Source: Phycisphaerales bacterium (GTDB lineage Bacteria > Planctomycetota > Phycisphaerae > Phycisphaerales > UBA1924). From it: a stretch of 64,000 nucleotides of DNA. The DNA lies in assembly GCA_029260515.1 (NCBI GenBank), contig JAJDDC010000070.1, forward strand, positions 620,001 to 684,000, written 5' to 3'. The notes below the pieces were generated by a model, which had not been told where the DNA came from, did not search any database, and was given only the letters and a program-made list of their open reading frames with translations. Position 1 is the first letter of the stretch. Each line of letters begins with the position of its first letter. Below are positions 1-8,191 of the stretch, in pieces. The position numbers and the translations under genes are program-made.

Positions 1-1036
1 GTTCGTCTTCGAACACCGTCCCGCCCGACCACGCCTCGTCGCCCGGCATCGGGCCCGCGCCCGACCAGATCGTCTCGACGCCGCTCTCGCCACTGCTGCC
101 CAGGGCCGCGGCGATCGACGCGCGGATTGTCAGCAGATCCTGCGGCATCAGCCGCGCCGCCTCGTCGTCGCGGCAGACGACGCGGTTGCGCAGCCCCTCG
201 GCCAGCGGGCGCGCGATCCGCGGCGTCACCGGCGTCACCAGCCCGATCCACAGCGAGCTGAGCCTGGGCGTCAGCACGGGCACGGGCACGACCAGCCGGC
301 GCGGCAGCCCACGCTCCTCGGCCATCACCCGCATGATCTGCAGGTAGTTCATCACGTCGGGCCCGCCGATGTCCAGATCCCGCCCGCGCGTCTCCGGTGT
401 CTCCAGGCACGCGATCAGGTACGCGAGCACGTTTCGGATCGCGATGGGCTGGCACTGTGTCCGCACCCACCTGGGCGTGACCATGACGGGCAGTCGCTCG
501 ACGAGGTAGCGCAGGATCTCGAACGAGGCCGATCCGGACCCGATGATCATCGCGGCGCGCAGGACCGTGACGGATACGCCGCCGGACGCCAACGCGTCCT
601 CGACCTCGCGGCGCGAGCGCAGGTGCGCGCTCAGGTCCCCGCCCATCTCGCCGAGGCCGCCAAGATAGATCACGCGGGACAGACCCGCCTGGCCCGCGGC
701 CCGCCCGATCCGCTCGGCCATCTCCCGGTCGCGCCGCGCGTACTCGTCGCCCGCGGAGACCATCGAGTGCACGAGGTAGTACGCGCCGCGGCATCCCCGC
801 AGCATCCCGAGCAGCCGCTCGTCCGATTCGCGGGAATCATCGCCCAGGTCGTGCTCGATGACCTCGACGCCCTCGCCCCTGGCCCACTCTCGGGCGAGCA
901 GCTTCTCGCGCGATCGCACCGGGCATCGGAGTGTGTACCCCGCCGCCAGCAGGCGCGGCCCGAGCCGCCCGCCCACGTACCCCGTCGCCCCGGTCAGCAG
1001 GATCACGCCGCGCCCGGGTTCCCCGTGTTCGCTCAC
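1..1036 (-). CDS. NAD(P)H-binding SDR-family protein (3' end outside window)
   Basis: Extended short-chain dehydrogenase/NAD(P)-binding protein of the YbjT type, read directly from the minus strand; the C-terminus lies beyond base 1. The GTG start at 1036 overlaps the TGA of the upstream deacetylase gene (GTGA), which indicates translational coupling. The N-terminus has the Rossmann dinucleotide motif TGATGYVGG. Further in are a YYLVHSM strand, a conserved IYLGGLGE segment and an LRAAMIIGSGS segment, as in atypical SDRs that often carry a DUF2867 C-terminal domain. Whether that domain is present cannot be seen. The substrate is unknown. It is the third gene of a lipoprotein-deacetylase-SDR operon, so a role in modifying a glycan or thiol metabolite is possible but is inference. 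Confidence 0.85.
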   Translation of the reverse strand, partial: MSEHGEPGRGVILLTGATGYVGGRLGPRLLAAGYTLRCPVRSREKLLAREWARGEGVEVIEHDLGDDSRESDERLLGMLRGCRGAYYLVHSMVSAGDEYARRDREMAERIGRAAGQAGLSRVIYLGGLGEMGGDLSAHLRSRREVEDALASGGVSVTVLRAAMIIGSGSASFEILRYLVERLPVMVTPRWVRTQCQPIAIRNVLAYLIACLETPETRGRDLDIGGPDVMNYLQIMRVMAEERGLPRRLVVPVPVLTPRLSSLWIGLVTPVTPRIARPLAEGLRNRVVCRDDEAARLMPQDLLTIRASIAAALGSSGESGVETIWSGAGPMPGDEAWSGGTVFEDE

Positions 1037-1770
1037 GGCGCCAGCGCGTCCAGCGACGCCAGCCCAACCGGCTCCTTCGTGAAGAAGGGCTCGCCCGCCT
1101 CGGTCCCGATCCGCGAGCCGAAGTACGTCGCCGACGCCTCCACCCACTCGACGACGCGCCGGTTCTTCTCGGGCAGCACGAACTGCGTGTGGTAGGCCTT
1201 GATGGAGGCGATCTTCGTCTCGACCTGGCCCGTGATGTCGAGCACGAAGCTCGGGTTGGCCACCCAGCGCAGGTGCGTCGCGTAGTAGTAGAACAGCCAC
1301 TTGGGGTACACGGGATCGCCGAGGGGCATGGACTCGCCCGTCCACGCGTCCGTCGGCGTGGGCATGTCGATCTTGGTGAGCTTGGCGTCGAAGCGGGCGT
1401 CCTCGACGATCCGCGTGACCGCGCGGTGGTCGGGGTGCGCGTCCTCAAAAAACGGCGTGAAGATCATGTCCGCTTGCCAGGCGCGGATGACCCCCGCGAC
1501 CTTGTGCCGCGCCTCGATGGTGTGCTCGACGGTCCGGTTGGGCAGGCCGAGCAGAAGGCGCTTTATCGGTTTCTCGCAGTCCTTCGACAGGATGCGGGCC
1601 GCCTCGGCGGCCTCCTTCGCCCGCGTGTCGTGGTCGCCGTGGGGCGTGGGCTCGCCGTCGGTGACGTCCAGCAGGAGCACGTCGTGCCCCTGGGCCGCGA
1701 GACGGGCGATGGCGCCGCCCATGCCGAGTTCTTGGTCATCGGGGTGCGGGCCGGCGACGAGGATGCGCAT
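1033..1770 (-). CDS. PIG-L/LmbE family deacetylase, BshB1-like
   Basis: Zinc-dependent N-acetyl-sugar deacetylase of 245 residues. The metal-binding motif GPHPDDQE lies at residues 7-14 (His9, Asp12) and the second motif HPDH at 112-115. The segments EAAEAARIL near residue 55 and SRIGTEAGEPF near the C-terminus resemble BshB1, which deacetylates GlcNAc-malate in bacillithiol synthesis. The family also includes mycothiol and LPS deacetylases, so the substrate is not certain. The gene starts 4 bases after the lipoprotein stop and overlaps the SDR gene downstream, so the three are probably co-transcribed. No BshA-like glycosyltransferase is adjacent. Confidence 0.9.
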   Translation of the reverse strand: MRILVAGPHPDDQELGMGGAIARLAAQGHDVLLLDVTDGEPTPHGDHDTRAKEAAEAARILSKDCEKPIKRLLLGLPNRTVEHTIEARHKVAGVIRAWQADMIFTPFFEDAHPDHRAVTRIVEDARFDAKLTKIDMPTPTDAWTGESMPLGDPVYPKWLFYYYATHLRWVANPSFVLDITGQVETKIASIKAYHTQFVLPEKNRRVVEWVEASATYFGSRIGTEAGEPFFTKEPVGLASLDALAP

Positions 1771-1774
1771 GGCG

Positions 1775-2230
1775 TCAGTTCATCTCGTTGCCGACAACGA
1801 CGAAGCCGTAGAGCGTCGCCTCGTCCGCGGGCTGCAGCTCGACGAGCACGACCGGGTCCGGGTCGAGGGTCGCGAAGAATCCTCCGGCCCTGAACTTGTC
1901 CTGGTACTGGTCGCGGAACTCGTACAGGCTGAGCGTCACGGTCTCGCCCGGCGCAAAGCCGTCGATCGGGCGGCTGAACCGCTGGTTGACCCACAGGGTC
2001 GATGGCCCGAAGTCGCGGGCCGTCGCGTTGGTCATCTTGATCTTGGTCCCGTCGCGGAAGACCTGGACGTCCAGCACCTCGTCGCGATCGGCTTGCGTCG
2101 GATAGGGCTTGGCGTAGTCCACGTCCGACTTGCTGAAGGCGGAGCAGGCGGGGAGCGTCGTCAGCAGCGCGAGCGCGAGGCCCGCGCCCCCGGCGCGCAC
2201 GATTCGTGGTGTTCTGGTTCGGGTGGGCAC
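1775..2230 (-). CDS. small lipoprotein of unknown function
   Basis: 151-residue protein with a signal peptide ending in the lipobox TLPAC around residue 28, so it is predicted to be lipid-anchored at the cell envelope. The rest is a single compact domain without recognised motifs, rich in beta-prone stretches. The start is a GTG at 2230, preceded by GGAGG at 7 bases spacing. This ribosome site lies in the 17-base gap shared with the divergent dihydrouridine synthase gene. It is the first gene of an operon with the deacetylase and SDR genes. Function unknown. Confidence 0.8.
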   Translation of the reverse strand: MPTRTRTPRIVRAGGAGLALALLTTLPACSAFSKSDVDYAKPYPTQADRDEVLDVQVFRDGTKIKMTNATARDFGPSTLWVNQRFSRPIDGFAPGETVTLSLYEFRDQYQDKFRAGGFFATLDPDPVVLVELQPADEATLYGFVVVGNEMN

Positions 2231-2234
2231 GCCC

Positions 2235-2240
2235 TATCCT
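2235..2240 (+). promoter_or_regulatory. -10-like TATCCT, 7 bases before dus start
   Basis: TATCCT lies 7 bases upstream of ATG 2248, with no ribosome-binding site between. The transcript would start at or next to the ATG (leaderless). A weak -35-like TTCTGG sits 17 bases further upstream. Confidence 0.5.
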
Positions 2241-2247
2241 CCCATGC

Positions 2248-3510
2248 ATGGGCTGCGACGGCAACAACGCCACCCCGCCCGCCCCCGCGATCGCTCCCGG
2301 GGCGGGCCAGATCGACCCGCGCCGGGTCGCCGAGGACCTGGTCTCGCGCTTCGGCGGGGGCGGGATGGACCCCCGCGTCCGCGCGATCGTCCCCGATTTC
2401 GACGCCCCGTTCTTCCAGGCGGGCCTCGCCGGGTACTCCGACGCCGCCATGCGGATCATCGCCCGACGCCACGGCTGCCCCTTGTGCGTCACCGAGGCCC
2501 TGCTCGACCGCACCCTGCTCGCCGGCGGGCGCGGCTTCGCCAAGGCCGACCTGGGCGAGATCGAGGACAACGTCCCCGGCGGCGACGAGGACTACCCACT
2601 CGCCGGCCAGATCATGGGCTCGGAGCCCTCCGAGATGGCGGCGGCCGCGATCAAAATGGTCGAGCAGGGGGCGAGGCGACCGGCCGAGTACCGGGCGATG
2701 GTTGGCGCGACGAACGCGGGCGGCGTGCAGGACGAGGCCGAGCACAACTTCGCCTCCATCGACGTCAACCTCGCCTGCCCGGTCAAGAAGGTCGCCAAGA
2801 AAGCCCGCGGCGGGCACTGGCTGACCGAGCCCGAGGGCGCGATCAGGATCCTCGAAGCCGTCCGCGATGCGGTCCCGGCGGACATCGCCGTCACCGTCAA
2901 GATGCGCCGCGCGTTCGACGAGACCGACGAGATGCGCGAGCGGTTCCTCCGCGTTTTCGACGCCGCCTACGACATCGGCTGCGCCTGGGTCACGGTCCAC
3001 GGGCGCACCGTCGAGCAGAAGTACATGGGCCCGAGCCGCTGGGACCCGATCCGCGAGCTGGTGCAGCGCAGCCCCGACCGGGTCATCTTCGGGTCCGGCG
3101 ACGTCTGGGGCGTCGAGGACATCTTCCGGATGATCGCGTACACAGGCGTCGCGGGCGTCTCCGTCGCCCGCGGGTGCATCGGCAATCCCTGGATCTTCCG
3201 CCAGGCCCGCGACATCCTCGCCGGGCGCGAGCCCAAGGCGCCCACGATCGCCGAGCAACGCGGCACGCTCCTGGAGCACTTCCAGCTCGCGATGGACGTC
3301 AACCGTCTCTGGGTGCGGGGCGAGGGCGAGGCCCGCGAGCAGCGGGCCGAGCACCACACCGCACGCACCATGCGCAAGTTCGCGATCCGGTTCGCCGAGC
3401 ACCACCCGCAGGGCGAGGCGGTCCGCAAGCGGTTCATCGCGTGCAAGACGCTCGATGAGTGGCGTGCGGTGCTGGAAGAGCACTACAGCGCGGAGCTGGC
3501 GATCCCATGA
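2248..3510 (+). CDS. tRNA-dihydrouridine synthase family protein
   Basis: Flavin-dependent reductase that converts uridine to dihydrouridine in tRNA D-loops; 420 residues. The TIM barrel shows the Dus motifs NLACPVKKV (catalytic cysteine), the HGRTVEQ segment that binds FMN and tRNA, and GCIGNPWIF near the FMN phosphate site. An in-frame ATG at 2206 exists, but it lies inside the divergent lipoprotein gene, and 2248 has a -10 element 7 bases upstream, so 2248 is chosen. The protein is longer than E. coli DusB and has an insertion near residues 100-160 around the substrate side. The DinB-fold gene overlaps its stop (ATGA). Confidence 0.93.
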   Translation: MGCDGNNATPPAPAIAPGAGQIDPRRVAEDLVSRFGGGGMDPRVRAIVPDFDAPFFQAGLAGYSDAAMRIIARRHGCPLCVTEALLDRTLLAGGRGFAKADLGEIEDNVPGGDEDYPLAGQIMGSEPSEMAAAAIKMVEQGARRPAEYRAMVGATNAGGVQDEAEHNFASIDVNLACPVKKVAKKARGGHWLTEPEGAIRILEAVRDAVPADIAVTVKMRRAFDETDEMRERFLRVFDAAYDIGCAWVTVHGRTVEQKYMGPSRWDPIRELVQRSPDRVIFGSGDVWGVEDIFRMIAYTGVAGVSVARGCIGNPWIFRQARDILAGREPKAPTIAEQRGTLLEHFQLAMDVNRLWVRGEGEAREQRAEHHTARTMRKFAIRFAEHHPQGEAVRKRFIACKTLDEWRAVLEEHYSAELAIP

Positions 3511-4181
3511 GCAACGCGGGCTACGAGTCCGGCCTCGCCGGCGACCTGCTCTCGTGCTGGCGGGCGGTCTTCGAGCGACAGCGGGCCTTCGCCGAGCACG
3601 CGCTCGCCCAGCTCGACGACGAGGCGTTCTTCGCCGTTCCGTCCGAACCCAGACGCGAGCGGGAGCTCGCGAGAGCACGCGCGGCGGTCGGCGACCATCC
3701 GCAGACAGGCGGGACGCCTGTCCCACCGCGATCGGGGCTCAACTCCGTCGCCGTCATCGCCCGGCACATGGGCGAGAACATGCTTAGCCGCTGGACGGAC
3801 TTCCTCACGACCGACGGCGAGAAGGACACCCGCGACCGCGACGCCGAGCTGGCGCCGTTCCCCGAGCCCATGACGCCCGAGCAGCGCCGCGCGGCTCGCG
3901 TACAGGTGATGGACGTCTGGGTCCGCGGCTGGGCGACGCTGCTGGCGACATTCGACTCGCTCACCGAGGCGGACCTGTCGCGCACGGTCACGATCCGCGG
4001 CGCCCCCCACGCGGTCCACGCCGCCATCGCCCGCCAGATCGACCATTACGCCTTCCATGTCGGGCAGATCAACGTCATCGCCCGCCAGCTCGTCGGGACG
4101 GACCGCTGGGCGTGGTTCACGCTGGCGCCGGGCACGACGCGCGAGTTCAACGAGCGGATGCGGCGGGAGCACGGCGGCTGA
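3507..4181 (+). CDS. DinB-fold protein, DUF1572 family, with in-frame repeat insertion
   Basis: 224-residue four-helix DinB/YfiT-like protein. The family signatures are present: HMGENMLSRWTDFLTTDGEK in the first half and DHYAFHVGQINVIARQL in the second, the latter carrying metal-ligand histidines. The family is thought to act as metal-dependent thiol S-transferases or hydrolases; no substrate is known here. ATG 3507 overlaps the Dus stop codon. Between the helix ending FFAVPSEP and the conserved SVAVIARHMG there are about 30 extra residues, including QTGGTPVPP. These are encoded by a palindromic repeat (see 3704-3722), so the insertion is unusual but keeps the frame open. Confidence 0.9.
   Translation: MSNAGYESGLAGDLLSCWRAVFERQRAFAEHALAQLDDEAFFAVPSEPRRERELARARAAVGDHPQTGGTPVPPRSGLNSVAVIARHMGENMLSRWTDFLTTDGEKDTRDRDAELAPFPEPMTPEQRRAARVQVMDVWVRGWATLLATFDSLTEADLSRTVTIRGAPHAVHAAIARQIDHYAFHVGQINVIARQLVGTDRWAWFTLAPGTTREFNERMRREHGG
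3704..3722. repeat. palindromic GGTPVPP-type repeat inside the DinB-fold gene
   Basis: Perfect inverted repeat GACAGGCG - GGA - CGCCTGTC. In the gene's frame it reads TGGTPVPP; on the other strand it reads GGTGVPPV. From general knowledge, peptides of this sort recur in translated sequences of Planctomycetota and some Cyanobacteria, as expected of a dispersed palindromic element. I found one copy in the window. Confidence 0.7.
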
Positions 4182-4265
4182 TCCTCCCCCCTCAAGATCC
4201 GGGCGCCGGGCTGGACGCACGCGAGCGTTTCGAAGACACTGGCGCCAGCCGCGGAGGGCCCGGGC

Positions 4266-4430
4266 GTGAGCATGGTTCTGATCATCATCCTGATCGTGGT
4301 TGTGCTGGGGTCGCTCGTCCTGCTGGCGGCGATGCTCACGGGGCTTGCCGAGAAGCACAAGTCCGGGCACCTGCCCCGCAAGGGCGGCGCGGGCTCGAAG
4401 CAAGCCCGCAAGTCCAAGGCGAAGCGGTAG
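4266..4430 (+). CDS. small single-pass membrane protein
   Basis: 54-codon frame starting with GTG at 4266. GGAGG lies 8 bases upstream, and an in-frame ATG follows at 4272. Residues 3-26 are almost purely aliphatic and form one membrane segment. The rest is a basic tail rich in lysine, glycine and arginine ending KSKAKR, which would face the cytoplasm by the positive-inside rule. No family is recognised. It follows the DinB-fold gene by 84 bases on the same strand and converges on the HD phosphohydrolase gene. Confidence 0.65.
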   Translation: MSMVLIIILIVVVLGSLVLLAAMLTGLAEKHKSGHLPRKGGAGSKQARKSKAKR

Positions 4431-4532
4431 CGGCCTTCTCTCGAAAACCATGTGCGCCTCGGGATCCGTGCGCGGCCGGCGCCGACACTGCGCGGGTCCG
4501 ACGACGAGCGACGCGTGCCCCGCGTCGGCGGG

Positions 4533-6932
4533 TCAGGCCCACTTCTCGCGTGTCTCGCCGCCCGCGTCGGTCTTGGGCGCCTTTCGGGTCTCGCCCTTCT
4601 TCTCGTCGGAGTACGAGATCCTGCCGTGGTAGATCGAGGCGACGGTCTTGGAGATCGATTCGACGATCGCGCGCAGCTCGCTGAGCGTCAGGTCGCACTC
4701 GTCGAACTGCCCGTCCATCAGGCGACGGTTTGCCAGGTCGCGAACGAGCGCGTCGATCCGCGCCGGTGTCGGCTCGGCCAGCGATCGCGTCGCGCTCTCG
4801 ACCGCGTCGGCCAGCATGAGGATCGCGACCTCCTTGCGCTGCGGCTTGGGCCCGGGGTAGCGGTAGTCCACCTCTTCCGGGAGCCGCTCGCCCTCGACCT
4901 CGACCGCCGGCTCGCCCGTGCTCGGGCGGGTTTTGCCCGCGTCGTCCACGCCGACAGCCTGCTTGCGGGCGCGCTTGTAGAAGTACTCGACGAGGGTGGT
5001 CCCGTGGTGTGCGTCGATGAAGTGCTGGATGTTCTTGGGGAGCCCGTGCTCGCGGGCCATCGCGATGCCGTCCTTGACGTGCCCGACGATCACGAGCAGG
5101 CTCATCGCGGGCGCGAGCTTGTCGTGCTTGTTGGGCCCGCCCGACTGGTTCTCGACGAAGTACTCGGGCTTGTTCACCTTCCCGATGTCGTGGTACAGCG
5201 AGCCGACGTAGGTGAGCAGCGAGTCCGCGCCGACCGCGTCGGCCGCGGTCTCCGCGATCGAGGCGACGTTGAGCGAGTGGTTGTACGTGCCCGGCGCCCG
5301 CTGGAGCATCTCACGCAGGAGCGGCTGCTTGGGGTCGCGCAGCTCGATGAGCGTCATGCCCGTCGTGATGTCGAAGACCCGCTCGACGATGGGGAGGATA
5401 AACAGCGTGACGCCGCCCACGAGCATCCCGCCGAAGCCCGCCAACGCCGCGTCGCGGAGTGTCTGCATCGCCCAGGGCGTCCAATCGGGGCGGGTCATCG
5501 GGCGGTCGATCGCCGCCAGCGCCAGCGACGCGACGAGCAGCACGAACCCGAGCGTCATCGACAGCGAGACCAGCGCCCGCCGATCGCGGAGTTCCTTCAG
5601 GCGCCACACGCCCGCGGCGATCCCCAGGACCAGCAGCGCCAGCTTGTCGGTCGGCATCTGGAGGCCGAGCGAGACGAGCAACGCCAGCGCCCCGCCGACC
5701 GCGACCGCGGTCCGCTGGTCGTAGGCGATCGCGATGAGCACCGCGACCAGCAGCGTGGGCGCGATGGCAGTAAGCATGAACAGACGCGGGTCCATCGCCG
5801 TCCCGACGAGCGAGACACCCAGCGCGACGACCAGGAGACCCGCCATCCACGCCATCCGCGGCGGGCGGGTCGCGATCCGTTCGCAGAACGTCCCGATGTA
5901 CCCCGCCAGCGTCAGCGAGAGCAGCACCACCGCGAAGAACGCGCCGATCCGGCGCGACCAGATCAGCCAGAACGCCGCGTCTGAGTAGAACGCCCCGCGC
6001 TCGGCCAGGTACACGTCCATCTGCGGCTGGGCCAGCACGTCGCCACGCTCGAAGATCCGCTGGCCCACCGGGAATGGCGTGAACACGTCGGGCACCACCG
6101 AGGCCGACGACTCCTGGGCCCGCCCCGTCGCCTCGGCGTCAAACGTGAACGTCGGTGTGACGCCAGCGGTCAGGCGGTGCTCGATCACGAGCGCCGGCGG
6201 GCCGGCGAACCCCGCGATCCGCACCAGCTGGGCGGCCTCCGACCGCAGGCTCTGCGCGTCGGAGGTGTTGATCGCGTTGTTCTTGTTGACCAGTGTCCGC
6301 TCGGCGTTGATCCGCAGTTCGATCTGCGACGCGAGCGTCTCCTGCAGCGCCCGCTGCCATGTCTGCGCGTCGAGCATCGGGTGCTCGCGGAGAAGCGCCA
6401 TCAGCGCGTCCACGCGCCCGGTCCACGCCCGGTACGCGTCGTCGTCCACGCTGAAATCCTGGAGTGATCGCACCTTCTCGTCGTCGAGCGAGAACGACGC
6501 GCGGATGTCGGGCGCGACCTGGTTCGCGCTGTCGAGGCCCGCGAGCGTCCGCGGGAGCGTCCGCAGCGACGCGTCGATCTCTTCGAGGATCGAGGGGACC
6601 GCCGTGTACACGCGGGGCGTCCGCTGACGCGCCGCCTCGCGGTCGCGTTCGGTCTGCTGGGCGTCCACCATCGTGAACGGGACGCGAACGGTCCGCGTCT
6701 CCATGACCACGCGCCCGACCGCAACCCGCGGCTGCTCGCGCGCCCACGCGACGAGCACGCCGCACAGGACCGCGAATATCAGCGTGATCGTCACACCCCA
6801 GCCGAACGAGGGCGAGTCGAACAGTCGCGAGGTGCGCTGGCGCAGTGTCAGCCCGCGGACGCGGACGACTGTGCGCCGTGTGTGCGGTCTCTTCGCGCCG
6901 CTCTTGGTTCCCTTGGCGCCGTCCTTAGGCAT
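4533..6932 (-). CDS. 7TM-HD membrane phosphohydrolase (PgpH/YqfF-like)
   Basis: About 799 residues. An N-terminal membrane segment (residues 43-64) is followed by a large extracytoplasmic domain, a block of seven hydrophobic segments and a cytosolic HD domain. The HD signature is complete: NHSLNVA, YHDIGK, GHVKDG and HHGTTLVEYFY. Homologues such as Listeria PgpH hydrolyse cyclic di-AMP; that activity is inferred here. ATG 6932 is preferred over an ATG 33 bases upstream because the extra residues look unrelated and lie within phoH. It overlaps the phoH stop by 8 bases. In many genomes phoH, this gene and ybeY are consecutive; ybeY is not here. Confidence 0.93.
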   Translation of the reverse strand: MPKDGAKGTKSGAKRPHTRRTVVRVRGLTLRQRTSRLFDSPSFGWGVTITLIFAVLCGVLVAWAREQPRVAVGRVVMETRTVRVPFTMVDAQQTERDREAARQRTPRVYTAVPSILEEIDASLRTLPRTLAGLDSANQVAPDIRASFSLDDEKVRSLQDFSVDDDAYRAWTGRVDALMALLREHPMLDAQTWQRALQETLASQIELRINAERTLVNKNNAINTSDAQSLRSEAAQLVRIAGFAGPPALVIEHRLTAGVTPTFTFDAEATGRAQESSASVVPDVFTPFPVGQRIFERGDVLAQPQMDVYLAERGAFYSDAAFWLIWSRRIGAFFAVVLLSLTLAGYIGTFCERIATRPPRMAWMAGLLVVALGVSLVGTAMDPRLFMLTAIAPTLLVAVLIAIAYDQRTAVAVGGALALLVSLGLQMPTDKLALLVLGIAAGVWRLKELRDRRALVSLSMTLGFVLLVASLALAAIDRPMTRPDWTPWAMQTLRDAALAGFGGMLVGGVTLFILPIVERVFDITTGMTLIELRDPKQPLLREMLQRAPGTYNHSLNVASIAETAADAVGADSLLTYVGSLYHDIGKVNKPEYFVENQSGGPNKHDKLAPAMSLLVIVGHVKDGIAMAREHGLPKNIQHFIDAHHGTTLVEYFYKRARKQAVGVDDAGKTRPSTGEPAVEVEGERLPEEVDYRYPGPKPQRKEVAILMLADAVESATRSLAEPTPARIDALVRDLANRRLMDGQFDECDLTLSELRAIVESISKTVASIYHGRISYSDEKKGETRKAPKTDAGGETREKWA

Positions 6933-7986
6933 CCGCGTCCTCCACCCCATCGTGCGCCGGGTCATGGTCGCCGAGCGAGCGTTCGAGCGCCTCGCGGAGT
7001 TCGCGTGCGTTCTCGCCGCCGCGGTCCTCCTCGCCGTAGGCCTCGATCACGCGTTGCACGAGCGAGTGTCGCACGATGTCGCGCCCCGTGAGCGTCACGA
7101 ACGAGACGCCCTTGACGCGGTTGAGGCGCCTGGCCGCGTCCACGAGCCCGCTTTCTCGTGGGTCGGCCAGGTCGATCTGCGTCGTGTCGCCCGTGACCAC
7201 CATTTTCGAGCCGTGCCCCATCCGCGTGAGGAACATTTTCATCTGCCCGCGGGTCGTGTTCTGCGCCTCGTCGAGGATAACGACCGCGTTGTTGAGCGTC
7301 CTGCCGCGCATGAACGCGAGGGGCGCGACCTCGAGCACGCCCGTCTCCATGAACCGGCGGATCGAGGTGTAGTCCATCATGTCGTGCAGCGCGTCGAGCA
7401 GCGGGCGCAGGTACGGGTTCACCTTCGCCTCGATGTCGCCCGGCAGGAAGCCCAGCTTCTCGCCCGCCTCCACCGCGGGACGGACGAGCACGACACGCTG
7501 CACGCGGCCTTCTCTGAGCATGTGCACCGCCGCCGCGACCGCGAGGTAGGTCTTGCCCGTGCCGGCCGGCCCGATCCCGAACACGAGGTCGTGCGTGCGG
7601 ATGGCCTCGAGATAGACCTTCTGGTTGTCGGTCTTGGGGCGGACCGAGCGCCCGCCCGCGTACACCCGGATCTCGCCCTCCCACGCGCCGTCGCCGTTGG
7701 ACGCGGGCGGGATCGCGCCCTCGCGCGCCCGGGCCGTCTGCTCGGCGATCAGGTCGAGCACGTCCTGGCGCGAGGGCGACAGGTCACGCTCGGACATCTC
7801 GCGGAGACGCTCGAGCACACTGCGCGCAACGACCACCGACGGGCGGTCGCCGCTGAGGTGGACGAGCCCCTCGCGGCTGGAGATCTCGACGCCGAGCGTC
7901 TCGCGGAGCATCTTGAGGTTGCGCTGTGTGGGCCCGAGCACGCCGATCTGCTCGTGCCCCTCGGGCACACGGATGGTCACGTCCAA
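6925..7986 (-). CDS. phoH: PhoH family ATPase
   Basis: PhoH-like P-loop ATPase, about 353 residues from the TTG at 7986. The N-terminal domain begins with DVTIRVPEG. Walker A GPAGTGKT lies at residues 139-146, and Walker B ILDEAQN with the following TRGQMKMFLTRMG is typical of PhoH/YbeZ, a protein linked to RNA metabolism and ribosome maturation. The start is uncertain: an open frame runs up to 8100, but those residues are low complexity. TTG 7986 has AGGAG 10 bases upstream, and GTG 7980 is the alternative. It is co-transcribed with the HD phosphohydrolase. Confidence 0.93.
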   Translation of the reverse strand: MDVTIRVPEGHEQIGVLGPTQRNLKMLRETLGVEISSREGLVHLSGDRPSVVVARSVLERLREMSERDLSPSRQDVLDLIAEQTARAREGAIPPASNGDGAWEGEIRVYAGGRSVRPKTDNQKVYLEAIRTHDLVFGIGPAGTGKTYLAVAAAVHMLREGRVQRVVLVRPAVEAGEKLGFLPGDIEAKVNPYLRPLLDALHDMMDYTSIRRFMETGVLEVAPLAFMRGRTLNNAVVILDEAQNTTRGQMKMFLTRMGHGSKMVVTGDTTQIDLADPRESGLVDAARRLNRVKGVSFVTLTGRDIVRHSLVQRVIEAYGEEDRGGENARELREALERSLGDHDPAHDGVEDADA

Positions 7987-8191
7987 AGCGGGTCGGCTCC
8001 TGCTTCCTGCGGTACACGCCCCCGGGACACCCGGGGCGCCGTCACCGGCACTATCGACCGATCGAATCCTATGGTGCACCCCACCCCCCCGAGACCCCAA
8101 AGGTCCAGAACCCGCAAGACTTGCGCACAGGGCCGGGCGCCGCTCGCGGCTGCCCGGGGGGCTGCCCGATCCACGCGCGGATACTGAACTC

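Noticed and set aside
4509-4527. CGACGCG / CGCGTCG hairpin between the small membrane protein and the HD gene
   Set aside because: It could be a terminator, but it has no T run and such GC palindromes are frequent here, so it is not listed as a feature.
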